Source: Syntrophopropionicum propionicicum_A
GTDB lineage: Bacteria > Bacillota > Desulfotomaculia > Desulfotomaculales > Pelotomaculaceae
DNA length: 64,000 nt
Reading direction: 5' to 3'
Assembly: GCF_048984525.1 (NCBI RefSeq)
Contig: NZ_JBMGJC010000002.1
Location: 124,001 to 188,000, forward strand
Position numbers and translations under genes: made by a program. Below, in pieces: positions 24,267 through 33,310 of this stretch. The notes under the pieces are model-generated. The model worked only from the letters and a program-made list of their open reading frames with translations. It was not told the DNA's origin and did no database searches. Position 1 is the stretch's first letter; every line of letters starts with the position of its first letter.

Positions 24267-26518
24267 AAGGCATTTTCAACGGAGACTATACGGATGTCCC
24301 GAAGGTTCGGCTTTACTGCCACTATACGGAGAGCGTACTTATATCGCTCCTTAACGCCAAACGGCTGAGGCTGCTGGAAAGTGATTGCTTGACGGTTCTT
24401 AATAAGATGGCTGAACTCGGATTACTGTCAGCTGACATTCCGCTCTTTTATAACGAACACAGAAAGCTCATTGAAAGCGAACTGCAATTTGACGCGGTCT
24501 CCGATTGGAGAAACGCTCACCTTATTCACGAGGGGCTATTAAGCCGCGAATTGAACATCTCAGAAAAGAACGTCTGGTTTTCGGCGGACAAGGTCTCGCG
24601 TGATAATACGGGCTCATATTACACGCCGGGCGGTCTTGCGCTTGAAGTCGTGCGCGAGGCTATTAAGAAATACCTAAACACAAACGGCACCCGCAATGAA
24701 ACGGACGTGGCTCGGTTATTGGCAAAGACTAAATTCGCTGACCTGTCATGCGGCTGCGGAGAGTTTATAAAAGCCGTTAGGACAGAGTTGCTTGAACGGT
24801 ATAATATAAAACTCGAAAGGGTCTGCCTTAATCTTTATGGAATAGATATCGACCCTATCGCTTTGCAGATTACGATATGCGATTTATTGGAGCTCGCGCC
24901 TCAAGACAATTGGCGTGAGATTATAAGCCATTTTGTATTAGGCAATCCACTGATAGACCAACACGAAGAAAAGGATTATGCCTTAAAGACCCGCCTGTTT
25001 GCGACCGGACGTTTCTACAATTCCGATATGGGCATTAACATTAAACACCTGTTTGCCGACGCCTGTATTGACATAGTGGTCGGTAACCCGCCTTGGGAAA
25101 AAGTCAGGTTAGAGGAGCGTAAATTCTTTAAGCCGATACTGCCGGAGATTTCGGCTATTTCACAGAAAAACAAACGGCACTCCGCTATTGAGAAATTGAA
25201 AGTTGAGGCTCCCCTCTGCTATGAGTGGTATAGGCAGGTGTCCGACGACTACACCAATTTCAGAAACGAGGCAAAAAAACACCCGTCTATAAGCAGGTCT
25301 CTAAACGGGGAACTCAACACCTACGTTCTGTTCACCGAACTGTCACTTAATATCATCGACGAGAACGGCGTCTTGACCTTGCTTGTAAAGAGCGCGATAG
25401 CAACCTCACCGGCAAACAAACCGTTTTTCACACAAATAACCAAGCAGAAGAACCTTGCGTCTATCTGCCTTTTCAATAATTCGCTCCGCATTTTCGATAT
25501 TGATTCAAGGGAGCGGTTTTGCGTAATCACCTGCGCCCAGAAAGCCAACCCGTCATTTGAGCTTATTGCCGGAGCAACTAAAGTAGAGGAACTTCATTCC
25601 GCGGAACGGCTTTCTTTGACCGCAAAAGATATGAGCGTTATCAATCCGTACACTCAGATGCTCCCGAACATATCTAAGAACGCCGACGTTCAGATCCTGC
25701 TGACCGCGCACAAGAGGCTGCCGCTGTTCGATGCCGTTTATCCCGAGTGCCACTACGGGCGACTTGTTCATCTCACGTCCCACGCGCATTATATCGACAC
25801 CGTATCGACAGACAACAATGTGCCTATTTACGAGGGCAAGTTCATAGAACGGTATGACGCGAGGTTTGCCACCTTTGCCGATATGCCTGACGCTCAGAAA
25901 TACTCGGCGAAAGCACACGCTAAAAAGAACGTATCGGCGGACGGGGAAAAACCTCTGTCCGAATGCCGGTATTTTATCCAAAAGGAATTCTGGGAAAAAC
26001 TCAGCGTAAACTACGCCGAGCAGTATATGCTTTGTTGGCGAAGCCTTACGTCCCCGACAAACGCGAGAACCACGCTCGCTATGCTTTTGCCGACAATGCC
26101 GACCTGCCAATCAATACAGTTCCTGCAAACGGACAGCGTTACGGATTTGATGATGATGCTCGCTCTTCTTAATTCAAAGCCCTTTGACTTTCTTGTGAGG
26201 CTGAAAATGCCCGGAATAGATTTGACGCAAAGCGTTGTCAGGCAAATTCCTGTGCCAAGCAGGGACACCTATCGGCGGCTCATTCAGTTTTCAAATGTTG
26301 AACTTCCACTTGAGCGGCATATCCTTGAACGTGTAACGGCAATCCTGTCCCGTGAGCCGATGTTGTCATCAATGCTTAAGGGCGCAGAGCCGCCGTCCGA
26401 GAATGTACAAAAAAAGCCAAAACCAACCCTTGAAAAAGAGTTGGATGACTTGTTTTTCATTGCCTACGGCTTTTCGGCTCCTGAAAGCAGGGAAATACAA
26501 AACGCCTTCAAAAAGTAG
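24221..26518 (+). CDS. Eco57I-like adenine DNA methylase (M2)
   Basis: 765 aa, ATG with AAGGGGACAGG, overlapping M1. Motif I FADLSCGCGEFIKAV (about 175), LYGIDIDPIALQITI, motif IV DIVVGNPPWEKV (about 289), and VRQIPVPSRDTYRRL typical of the recognition domain end. Two methylases next to one nuclease suggest an asymmetric site with each enzyme modifying one strand, or two-subunit modification. Confidence 0.88.
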   Translation: MGQTDNAVSFITNTLKGIFNGDYTDVPKVRLYCHYTESVLISLLNAKRLRLLESDCLTVLNKMAELGLLSADIPLFYNEHRKLIESELQFDAVSDWRNAHLIHEGLLSRELNISEKNVWFSADKVSRDNTGSYYTPGGLALEVVREAIKKYLNTNGTRNETDVARLLAKTKFADLSCGCGEFIKAVRTELLERYNIKLERVCLNLYGIDIDPIALQITICDLLELAPQDNWREIISHFVLGNPLIDQHEEKDYALKTRLFATGRFYNSDMGINIKHLFADACIDIVVGNPPWEKVRLEERKFFKPILPEISAISQKNKRHSAIEKLKVEAPLCYEWYRQVSDDYTNFRNEAKKHPSISRSLNGELNTYVLFTELSLNIIDENGVLTLLVKSAIATSPANKPFFTQITKQKNLASICLFNNSLRIFDIDSRERFCVITCAQKANPSFELIAGATKVEELHSAERLSLTAKDMSVINPYTQMLPNISKNADVQILLTAHKRLPLFDAVYPECHYGRLVHLTSHAHYIDTVSTDNNVPIYEGKFIERYDARFATFADMPDAQKYSAKAHAKKNVSADGEKPLSECRYFIQKEFWEKLSVNYAEQYMLCWRSLTSPTNARTTLAMLLPTMPTCQSIQFLQTDSVTDLMMMLALLNSKPFDFLVRLKMPGIDLTQSVVRQIPVPSRDTYRRLIQFSNVELPLERHILERVTAILSREPMLSSMLKGAEPPSENVQKKPKPTLEKELDDLFFIAYGFSAPESREIQNAFKK

Positions 26519-26527
26519 ACGATGCCT

Positions 26528-27784
26528 TTACAGCAATCCGTATTCCTTGGAATCGCGCCCCGAACCGTTATGGGCTACAACGTAGCTTGCGGCTCGGCAG
26601 GTCGGGAGGTCTTCGGGTTCAAGAACAGAGAGGCTGTAATAGTCGGTGCGTATTTTCTCAAAGATAAGGATTTTGCTGACGAGCCAGCCGATTCCGTTAA
26701 TCGAGTGGATTTTAACCCCACCCGCGCTTTCGCCTTTAAGCTGAATGCGCCAGGAGCCGTTATTGGTAGCGAACTTTATTGTACACGTCAAGTAATCGAT
26801 GCCGTAATAGTTTACGGTAATGTCTTTGACGACCGTCGTATCTTCCGGTTGGATATCAAAAAAGGCTACTCCGCCAAGGATAATGTTTGGGTTGTCCGTT
26901 TCATAACGGCTGCCGACGCCGCTCCCGCTGACGATGTTTCCTAACTTTGAAAGGTCGAGAATGTTTCGGGAGCCACCCGTCAGTCTTCTCGTTTCAAACC
27001 ATATACGTTCACTTGCGTTTGTAGCCTCAATAACGTGAGCGGCTTGGACGGTTTCGCCCCTTCTGACCTGTACCCGTCTGCCTGCGGGACACGGCGCGGG
27101 TTCGCCGCCCTGTATTCTGGGCAGACCCGCTCTCCTTTGACGACCGAACAAAGTATCCCGTCCCGCCTGAGCGCGTCTTGCCCTTTCCTCATTCTGTTCG
27201 ATGCGCTGCCTGACCTCACGAATTACATATCCTGCGCGTTCAAGCTCGATGATGTCGCCCTCGTTCTCTATTCGGCGTGAGCATTCATTATCGGGGTTCG
27301 TATAGTTCACAAGCAGAGCGGCAAAGGGCGTATGCAGTTCGTCATACTCGGGAGTTCCGACGGTACAGTCTTTGCATTGGCAACTTTCAAAGTTCGTCCA
27401 CAGCCCGCCGCCGGTGAGGTTGTTTGACCCGACCGCCATCCAGATGTCCGTGTCATTCTCCAATAAGTAAACTTTTGGGTGGAACGTCGTCGCGCTGTCC
27501 TCTGAATGAACTACATACAAGGCGTCGCAAAGCGGCAACAGGTTCTGCAGTGCCTCATAGGTTGTCCCTTGGATATCCACGCCGACGAATATTTGAATAT
27601 TTCCGCCCCTTGCCTTAAAGCGTTCAAGCGCGGGTTTCATACGCAAAACACCACTGTTTTTTGCAAACGCGGCCAAGATTGTCAAGCGGTTATAATTCTC
27701 TTGCAGCTTCGTAATCAGTATTTCGCCAAGCTGCCCGTTAAAAGGTTGATTGATTAGCGGCACACGACCACGGCTCCCTTCCAT
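26528..27784 (-). CDS. PLD-fold restriction endonuclease
   Basis: 418 aa, convergent with M2 (9 bp apart), the only clear minus-strand gene in the window. It has a phospholipase-D/HKD motif TTFHPKVYLLENDTDIWMAVGS followed by NNLTGG (His102, Lys104, Ser120-Asn121), the type found in BfiI- and NgoFVII-like restriction enzymes. One HKD copy per chain implies a dimeric active site. The C-terminal half probably binds DNA. Such nucleases are metal independent. ATG start with a weak AGGAAC site. Confidence 0.85.
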   Translation of the reverse strand: MEGSRGRVPLINQPFNGQLGEILITKLQENYNRLTILAAFAKNSGVLRMKPALERFKARGGNIQIFVGVDIQGTTYEALQNLLPLCDALYVVHSEDSATTFHPKVYLLENDTDIWMAVGSNNLTGGGLWTNFESCQCKDCTVGTPEYDELHTPFAALLVNYTNPDNECSRRIENEGDIIELERAGYVIREVRQRIEQNEERARRAQAGRDTLFGRQRRAGLPRIQGGEPAPCPAGRRVQVRRGETVQAAHVIEATNASERIWFETRRLTGGSRNILDLSKLGNIVSGSGVGSRYETDNPNIILGGVAFFDIQPEDTTVVKDITVNYYGIDYLTCTIKFATNNGSWRIQLKGESAGGVKIHSINGIGWLVSKILIFEKIRTDYYSLSVLEPEDLPTCRAASYVVAHNGSGRDSKEYGLL

Positions 27785-27953
27785 ACAGAAATGTTCCTAT
27801 TGTTTAATAAAATATTGTATCATATCCAATAGTTGGGTACAATGCTTATATGTTGACAAACCAAAGACCATACCAAGGGTTTTATCCTTCAGTGTGGTCT
27901 TTACTTGTTGCCTCCGCTTGAAGAGAGTCGGTCAAAAATTTACTTGTTTTCGT

Positions 27954-27964
27954 AAATCCCTAAG
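27954..27964 (-). repeat. Right 11-bp inverted repeat of R-M island
   Basis: AAATCCCTAAG, exact reverse complement of 21151-21161. Confidence 0.55.
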
Positions 27965-27967
27965 TTG

Positions 27968-27993
27968 AACTCCCTTTATAGGGGGTTTTTTTA
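27968..27993 (+). terminator. Terminator-like hairpin before the 28006 gene
   Basis: AACTCCC / GGGGGTT stem with a TTTATA loop and a T-run, just 5' of the GAGGTGAT ribosome binding site. It probably terminated the upstream T4SS mRNA before the island arrived. Confidence 0.6.
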
Positions 27994-28005
27994 TGAGGTG
28001 ATTTG

Positions 28006-29739
28006 ATGAACGAAAATGATTTAATGGAGAAATTCAAAAGATTAGGCGCTGCTTTAGCAAAAAAAGGAGGTAAATATCTCCTTAAGATTTTAGCACCCTA
28101 TCTGCCGGTTATTGGTTTTGTGCTTTTTGTTATATTGCTCATAGTTGGGCTTATAGGAGCTGTGTATTCGGCTCTGCCCAATACAGAAGGTTCTAATCGG
28201 CAGGTAGGTATACTCGCAGATGCCAATATTTCATCCCAGGACGAGGAAATGTATAAGGAATATAAAGAGTTGGTTAATAAATACAACGTTGAAGACACCT
28301 GGGTTGTTAACGAATTGGCTAACACCCCCGGATGCGATGGGTGTGAAGAAAGCAGTTTAGTTAGTCCGTTTTATCCCGGAACGGGAGTAGTTAACCTTAA
28401 TAGATTTGCTGACAGGTATGGTAGTGACCAAAAATTAAAACTTCTCTGGTCACAAGTTCACGCAGCGGATTTATATAGGGCATACTCATTAGGTGAAGTT
28501 AAAATTGAACCTAAAGTAATGGATAAAACTGCTAAAGACCTCCACCCATACTATTACTATAAAAAGTCTGTAGTTGTGGCTTGTGGGAAGGAAGGGTGTG
28601 AAACCAGCGAGGTTTATTTGCTGGTTGAAGCGTATACGATAGAAGGCCATTTTCAGTATCACTACCAATGGACTACAAAATATGGCAACGAAGGGGAAAG
28701 TACAACATTCGAAGAATTGGTTAGCACCAAACAAATCCTTCCGAATAAATGGCAGCGGCTTGAGGACTGGATGGTCAAGGAATATAAAGTCACAGACAAT
28801 GTAGAAGATATTGCACTGGCTAGAACAGGTGTATGGGAAGCAGCACAGGGTTTTTATAACAAAAAAGAATGGATGGATTGGTTAAGTAGTTCAGGGGGTT
28901 ATACCTACTCATGGATATCAGGAGCGATGGTTCCCGCCGAACTTGTACCATTCTTTGAAAAGGCGGCTGATAAATACGGCATACCTGTTTGGTTCTTAGA
29001 GGCTATAGCCTTAATGGAATCTTCGTTTAATGTAACTGCTGAAAATACTACAACTGGCTGCTATGGTCTAATGCAGGTGTCACCGGATAACTGGAAAAAA
29101 TATGCGCCAGAATTAGGTTACGATGTCGTAGCAGACAAAGATAACCCTGAGGCACAGATTATGGTAGGGGCTTTCATGCTTTACGAGCAGGGTTTAAAGG
29201 GTGTGGATTGGGATTCGCCCAAATGGAAAGAGCAAACTTTGGATGTGCTTACTTTCTATGGAGGGTTCAGGGGAAAAGGCGCCAAGGAAGAATGCAGAGA
29301 TAAATATGCTTCGGTTATATGGGCATATGCCGATCAATTCAAAAACGCAAAGGTTGGATGGCCAGCTCCAACCTGCACAGAAATTTCAAGTCCATTCGGC
29401 TGGAGAAGCCACCCTATAACCGGGGAGTATAAGTTCCATGAAGGAATTGATATTCCTGCCGACTGCGGTGAACCAGTTGTTTCAATCTCAGGTGGAATGG
29501 CATACACAGGTAACAGTAGTGGGAGCGGGAACTACGTTGTCGTCAAAGACGGCACATATGAATATTGGTACTTACACCTTTCTGAGCAGACAGTTGTAAG
29601 TGGGCAGCAGGTAGTACCAGGTCAGGAAGTTGGGAAGGTGGGAGACACGGGGGCATCAAAAGGGTGTCACCTGCACTTTAGTGTTTATCCTCTTGACAGC
29701 TCTGAAGCGATTGACCCGCTGTTGATATTAGGTAGATAA
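28006..29739 (+). CDS. VirB1-like lytic transglycosylase plus M23 peptidase
   Basis: 577 aa. One N-terminal membrane helix (VIGFVLFVILLIVGLIGAVY), a T4SS-specific central region, an SLT domain (WFLEAIALMESSFNV with catalytic Glu about 340; CYGLMQVSPDNW), and an M23 LytM-type metallopeptidase (HEGIDIPADCG and CHLHFSVY zinc ligands, about 478 and 554). It opens peptidoglycan for the conjugation channel. ATG 28006 is preferred to TTG 28003. Confidence 0.92.
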   Translation: MNENDLMEKFKRLGAALAKKGGKYLLKILAPYLPVIGFVLFVILLIVGLIGAVYSALPNTEGSNRQVGILADANISSQDEEMYKEYKELVNKYNVEDTWVVNELANTPGCDGCEESSLVSPFYPGTGVVNLNRFADRYGSDQKLKLLWSQVHAADLYRAYSLGEVKIEPKVMDKTAKDLHPYYYYKKSVVVACGKEGCETSEVYLLVEAYTIEGHFQYHYQWTTKYGNEGESTTFEELVSTKQILPNKWQRLEDWMVKEYKVTDNVEDIALARTGVWEAAQGFYNKKEWMDWLSSSGGYTYSWISGAMVPAELVPFFEKAADKYGIPVWFLEAIALMESSFNVTAENTTTGCYGLMQVSPDNWKKYAPELGYDVVADKDNPEAQIMVGAFMLYEQGLKGVDWDSPKWKEQTLDVLTFYGGFRGKGAKEECRDKYASVIWAYADQFKNAKVGWPAPTCTEISSPFGWRSHPITGEYKFHEGIDIPADCGEPVVSISGGMAYTGNSSGSGNYVVVKDGTYEYWYLHLSEQTVVSGQQVVPGQEVGKVGDTGASKGCHLHFSVYPLDSSEAIDPLLILGR

Positions 29740-29767
29740 AAAGAATGGTATTGCATATTAAAGACAG

Positions 29768-29798
29768 GGTGGTTAACAGACGTTAACCACCTTAATAT
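29768..29798 (+). terminator. Terminator-like hairpin
   Basis: GGTGGTTAAC / GTTAACCACC 10-bp perfect stem with a 4-nt loop, then TTAATATTTT. Marks the T4SS/Tad border. Confidence 0.6.
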
Positions 29799-29824
29799 TT
29801 TAAAACTAAGGTGGTGAAAACCTA

Positions 29825-30784
29825 TTGAACAAACCGGCGAACAACATACTTCTTGCCACAGGGCTCAGTCAGACAGAGAAAGAAACTGAAGTTGAACTCA
29901 AGAAGAGGGGACACAACTGCTGGCGATGCTACCACCGCACTACTGTGTTGGAGGTGGCGGAAAAGAGAGACGCGGAAGTGATTGTCCTCGGTCCCAACCT
30001 GGACGGTGACGGGGACTTGTTTCAAACAGTGATCATACCGCTGTGGAAGGTTGGGACAAGAATTGTGTTTCTACCTGGTGCGGTAGACATGCCGGATACA
30101 AGAGAATGGGTGAAAAAACTCTATGATCTTGGTGTTTACTGCTATGTCTACGATTTGGTAACAGCAAAGAAAATCATTGAAAGGATTTATAATCCCGGAA
30201 CCCCCGGGAGTATCGTCGATGGCATAAAAAAAGCAACTTCAGACAAAAACATGAGGAATCAGATTGATAAGGCCTTCGACGAAAAAGAACAATCTGGCGC
30301 CAAAAAAAAGAACGGCTTCTTGCAGAGGTTTGCAAAGAAAAGTGATAAACCAGTAGTTAAGGAAAATAAAAAGCCGGCCATTAAAAACGTACCACATGTG
30401 CGTACCGGGCAGGCTGAATTCTATAAAGGAGTTACATCCACAGGTGATGTTGCCTATATAGAACAGGAGATAAAGAGCCTGAAGCAGGCTTGCGTTCTAA
30501 TAGACGCTGACCCGCTTGAAGCCAGCCTGTCAAGTTACTACGGACTAGATCCGAATACCTGGGAAAGCGATTGGCGGATCGGGCTGCTGGCAAAGCCATT
30601 CAAGATCGGTAAAAAGGTATCTCTTTTCAGCATCATGCCAGAGCAGGATATTGACGAAAGAGACATCAGGGCTATGAAGGATATAATAGATGCTTCAGTC
30701 GCCCAGGATATGAGAGTCATGCTTTATTGCACTGACACAAAAATAATCAAAGCATTAAAACAAAAAATTGAGGAGGCGAGTTAA
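29825..30784 (+). CDS. CpaE/TadZ-like protein without P-loop
   Basis: 319 aa, TTG with AAGGTGGTG. The N-terminal 110 residues look like an atypical receiver-type domain (ILLATGLSQ, AEVIVLGPNLDGD, GVYCYVYDLVTAKKI). A basic linker (KKKNGFLQRFAKKS) joins a C-terminal ParA-like remnant (ACVLIDADPLEASLSSYYGLD) lacking a Walker A. First of four consecutive relatives; probably a structural localisation factor for the Tad machine. Confidence 0.6.
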   Translation: MNKPANNILLATGLSQTEKETEVELKKRGHNCWRCYHRTTVLEVAEKRDAEVIVLGPNLDGDGDLFQTVIIPLWKVGTRIVFLPGAVDMPDTREWVKKLYDLGVYCYVYDLVTAKKIIERIYNPGTPGSIVDGIKKATSDKNMRNQIDKAFDEKEQSGAKKKNGFLQRFAKKSDKPVVKENKKPAIKNVPHVRTGQAEFYKGVTSTGDVAYIEQEIKSLKQACVLIDADPLEASLSSYYGLDPNTWESDWRIGLLAKPFKIGKKVSLFSIMPEQDIDERDIRAMKDIIDASVAQDMRVMLYCTDTKIIKALKQKIEEAS

Positions 30785-30786
30785 GT

Positions 30787-32301
30787 ATGATCTATGTAGT
30801 TGGCCCGGAGTGGCTGACAGCAAAACTCAGCGATTTAGAGTTGACTGATAAACCTGAAAACGCCCGGTGTGCTGTAATCAAGATGCCGGGTAACGCGAAG
30901 GAGATTGAATCGCTGCCGGCTGGACTGCCTGTCCTGATAGTGGTAAGCGGGATGATGTCCTTTGGTGATGCAAAGGCCGTGAGGGGCTTGAAACAGGTCA
31001 GCGATAAGGAAGTCTCTGAGGAAGTTAAAAAAATCTTGAAAACCACAGAGAAGGTATCAGAAGATTTTATTGATGACGATGATGACATCATTATCGATTC
31101 TGAACCAGAAAAACCTGTTGCGCCTTTAGAACAGAGAAAGCCCGAGCGGTCCGCAAGAAAACCTGAGGTTGTGCGTGAGCCTGAACAACCCATTAAGGAA
31201 CCCCAGGCAGCGCGAGAACCCGTAAGGAGATTGCCCGTAAGGGAACCGGTGCGGGCGGAGGTAAGGAAGCCTGAAATCGCTCAAGGGGTTAAGCAGCTCC
31301 CCAATGCAGAAGTAAAGAAAGCCGAAATCCCCCAAGTGGTCACAAGGTTCCCTATGAAAAAAGAGCCAAGGGTTGAAGCAGTTCAGAGAGAGTCTATTAA
31401 GGAGGAACCGGCTGAGCGCCCTACTCAGAAAAAATCATACCGCAAAGAAATCTTAACGCCCCGCACGATGAAGGGTTTGATTATTCCTTCTTATTCGGCT
31501 GTCGGCGGGGAAGGGAAAACATTTATGGCAACAAACCTCGGGGCCTTATGCGCCATGACAGGAGTAAGTACCTGCCTGGTTGACCTTGACTTGGGATTTG
31601 GCGACATTGAAGTTGCTGCTGGGCTGGTTGACGAAGTAGATAGGTTAAAAGTAATGGATAAAAAGGCTTTTGTCCCACCGAACGGATGGGCAACAGTTAC
31701 AGACTGGAGGAAATTTGCGGTTAACCTGAAGGCGAATATCCTACGTCACAATTCAGGGCTTTATACAATGCCTTCATATCCGTATGCTGGCGGCCCACTG
31801 CCAGAACCTGAAATTGAAGACCTACTCGAAAGGCTCGTAGAAAACTTTGAGCTGGTTGTGGTTGACCTTGGTGTTGACGGCTTCTCAAGCCAGGCAAAAG
31901 TTGCCCTGAGGATGGCAAATGCCATAATGATTGTTGCAGGGCAGGATACGAAAACAATCGCTAAAATGTCCCACTTCCTCAATCAGGAGGGCGGCATAAA
32001 CAGTAAGATGCAGTTGGTGTTCAATAAACGCACATCAACAGCTTATTACGAGCCAAGAGAAGTCGCCAAGAAAATGGGATTCGATAAGTATTACAGCGTC
32101 CCCTTGGACGAGGCTGGAGTTATCGCCGCAAAGCGACTGAGAAAACTTGTCGTACAAGTACCCGGTACTCCGGCGGGGGAAGCAATACGGTCATATGCCG
32201 CAGCGATCACGCCTTTTAATATTCCAGCGGGCGAGGTTGTGGTCAACCGTAAAGCCCCAAGTATTTTTTCAAAACTATTCGCAAAGCTGAAAAGAGCTTA
32301 G
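30787..32301 (+). CDS. CpaE/TadZ-like ATPase, atypical Walker A, Pro/Glu/Arg linker
   Basis: 504 aa. N-terminal receiver-like part, a long charged Pro-rich linker (about residues 110-220: KPERSARKPEVV, REPVRRLPVREP), then a ParA-type domain: SYSAVGGEGKTFMATNLG, CLVDLDLGFGDIEVA, LVVVDLGVDG. The signature Lys of KGGxGKT is Val here, though GKT is kept. Ordered directly before related genes. Confidence 0.78.
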   Translation: MIYVVGPEWLTAKLSDLELTDKPENARCAVIKMPGNAKEIESLPAGLPVLIVVSGMMSFGDAKAVRGLKQVSDKEVSEEVKKILKTTEKVSEDFIDDDDDIIIDSEPEKPVAPLEQRKPERSARKPEVVREPEQPIKEPQAAREPVRRLPVREPVRAEVRKPEIAQGVKQLPNAEVKKAEIPQVVTRFPMKKEPRVEAVQRESIKEEPAERPTQKKSYRKEILTPRTMKGLIIPSYSAVGGEGKTFMATNLGALCAMTGVSTCLVDLDLGFGDIEVAAGLVDEVDRLKVMDKKAFVPPNGWATVTDWRKFAVNLKANILRHNSGLYTMPSYPYAGGPLPEPEIEDLLERLVENFELVVVDLGVDGFSSQAKVALRMANAIMIVAGQDTKTIAKMSHFLNQEGGINSKMQLVFNKRTSTAYYEPREVAKKMGFDKYYSVPLDEAGVIAAKRLRKLVVQVPGTPAGEAIRSYAAAITPFNIPAGEVVVNRKAPSIFSKLFAKLKRA

Positions 32302-32316
32302 AAAGGAGATGGTTTT

Positions 32317-33300
32317 TTGTATATTCACAGCATGCTCAACGCTGAGGTAAACGAAAAACTGGCCGCAAGATTAAATATTCCCGTTAAGTCTGAAAAAGAC
32401 GGTGAACCGGCATTTACGGTCATCGTTAAAAGCAGCCAGGGGGGAATCGAAACCCCAACGCCGTATATAACCAACCCCAAGAAAACAGTTGTTATCGCCG
32501 GAAAAAACGATGAAGAGGGCTGGGCTTTTGCTGAAGAAGCTGAAAAAGCTGGTCTGGGAGAAGAACAAATATTCTTCATGCCGGTCAAATTAAAGGAACT
32601 CGTCGAAGTGATCTCCCGCCTGATGGAAGCCGATGGTGGAACCGAAGACATCTCATGGTCAACCGACACTGTTAATGAAACTAGGGCAAAAACAATCGCA
32701 GTGGCTGGGTTACGCGGAGGAGTCGGAAGGAGCACCGTGGCCGCTTCGCTGGCGGATTACTTTAAAGGAATAGGTGAAAAGGTAGCCGTAATCGATCTCG
32801 GCTCTCCGCCCGTGGTCAATATGCACTTTGGGATTGAGGCCGCGGATGAAACAAGGGATGGGATGGTAGTCCTAAAAGGCGATGTGGACATATATGTCCC
32901 CGAGACGGGCGTCTGGGATTATCCATCTGATAACCTTCAGAAGATCGTGTCAGAATTGAATCTACAATACAGGCGTGTAATTATCGACCTGCCGCCGGAG
33001 CCAAGGCATCAGCATATGGAAGCTATAAATCTTGACTGCCTGGTGGTGGTGTTCGACTACGACATGATCTTGTCAGCAAAGCCTGCGGCTGCTGTGCAAG
33101 GCGGCATATTCGTCTACAACAAGGCCGTACCGGAAGTATCCCAGTTGTTAGCGGCCAGCATCCTGGGAGACATCGAGCCGATTGTCATAAAAATGGATAT
33201 CGAAGGATGCAACGCGGCTCTTTCCGATAACAAGCCGGCCTATGTTTACAGCGAAGCAGTAGCTCAGGGTATCGGCCAACTGGCTGCCAGAATCGGGTAG
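32317..33300 (+). CDS. MinD/ParA-like protein, P-loop Lys replaced by Arg
   Basis: 327 aa, TTG with AAAGGAGATGG. N-terminal receiver-like part (KTVVIAGKNDEEGW, QIFFMPVKLKEL) and a ParA-like domain with VAGLRGGVGRSTVAASLADY and VAVIDLGSP. In the P-loop the usual GK(S/T) reads GRS and the signature Lys is Arg, so ATP hydrolysis is doubtful. Confidence 0.75.
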   Translation: MYIHSMLNAEVNEKLAARLNIPVKSEKDGEPAFTVIVKSSQGGIETPTPYITNPKKTVVIAGKNDEEGWAFAEEAEKAGLGEEQIFFMPVKLKELVEVISRLMEADGGTEDISWSTDTVNETRAKTIAVAGLRGGVGRSTVAASLADYFKGIGEKVAVIDLGSPPVVNMHFGIEAADETRDGMVVLKGDVDIYVPETGVWDYPSDNLQKIVSELNLQYRRVIIDLPPEPRHQHMEAINLDCLVVVFDYDMILSAKPAAAVQGGIFVYNKAVPEVSQLLAASILGDIEPIVIKMDIEGCNAALSDNKPAYVYSEAVAQGIGQLAARIG

Positions 33301-33310
33301 GGGGGATAAT

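Larger units (their letters stand above)
21151..27964. mobile_element. Restriction-modification island inserted in the T4SS operon
   Basis: 6.8-kb block of two adenine methylases, a convergent PLD nuclease and a gene remnant, bounded by an 11-bp perfect inverted repeat. It separates VirB6-like genes from the transglycosylase gene (28006) normally found in the same operon. Outside both repeats lie similar C-run/G-run sequences (CCCCCTTTTAGAGGG at 21131 and CTCCCTTTATAGGGGG at 27970), as if one terminator had been split or duplicated. Codon usage looks different from the neighbours. No transposase was seen. Confidence 0.5.
27785..28005. other. Intergenic region at right edge of the R-M island
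   Basis: Holds the promoter region of the minus-strand nuclease (TATGAT-like -10 elements on the minus strand, weak), a hairpin AAAGACCA/TGGTCTTT (27863-27902), the right inverted repeat (27954-27964) and a terminator-like AACTCCC/GGGGGTT hairpin with seven Ts (27968-27993). No gene. Confidence 0.5.

Noticed and set aside
25553..26110. 185-codon minus-strand frame
   Set aside because: Shadow of the second methylase gene, no recognisable domain or start site.
26522..26944. 140-codon plus-strand frame after the second methylase
   Set aside because: Lies opposite the PLD nuclease gene, which carries the clear HKD motif; this frame has no domain and no good ribosome binding site.
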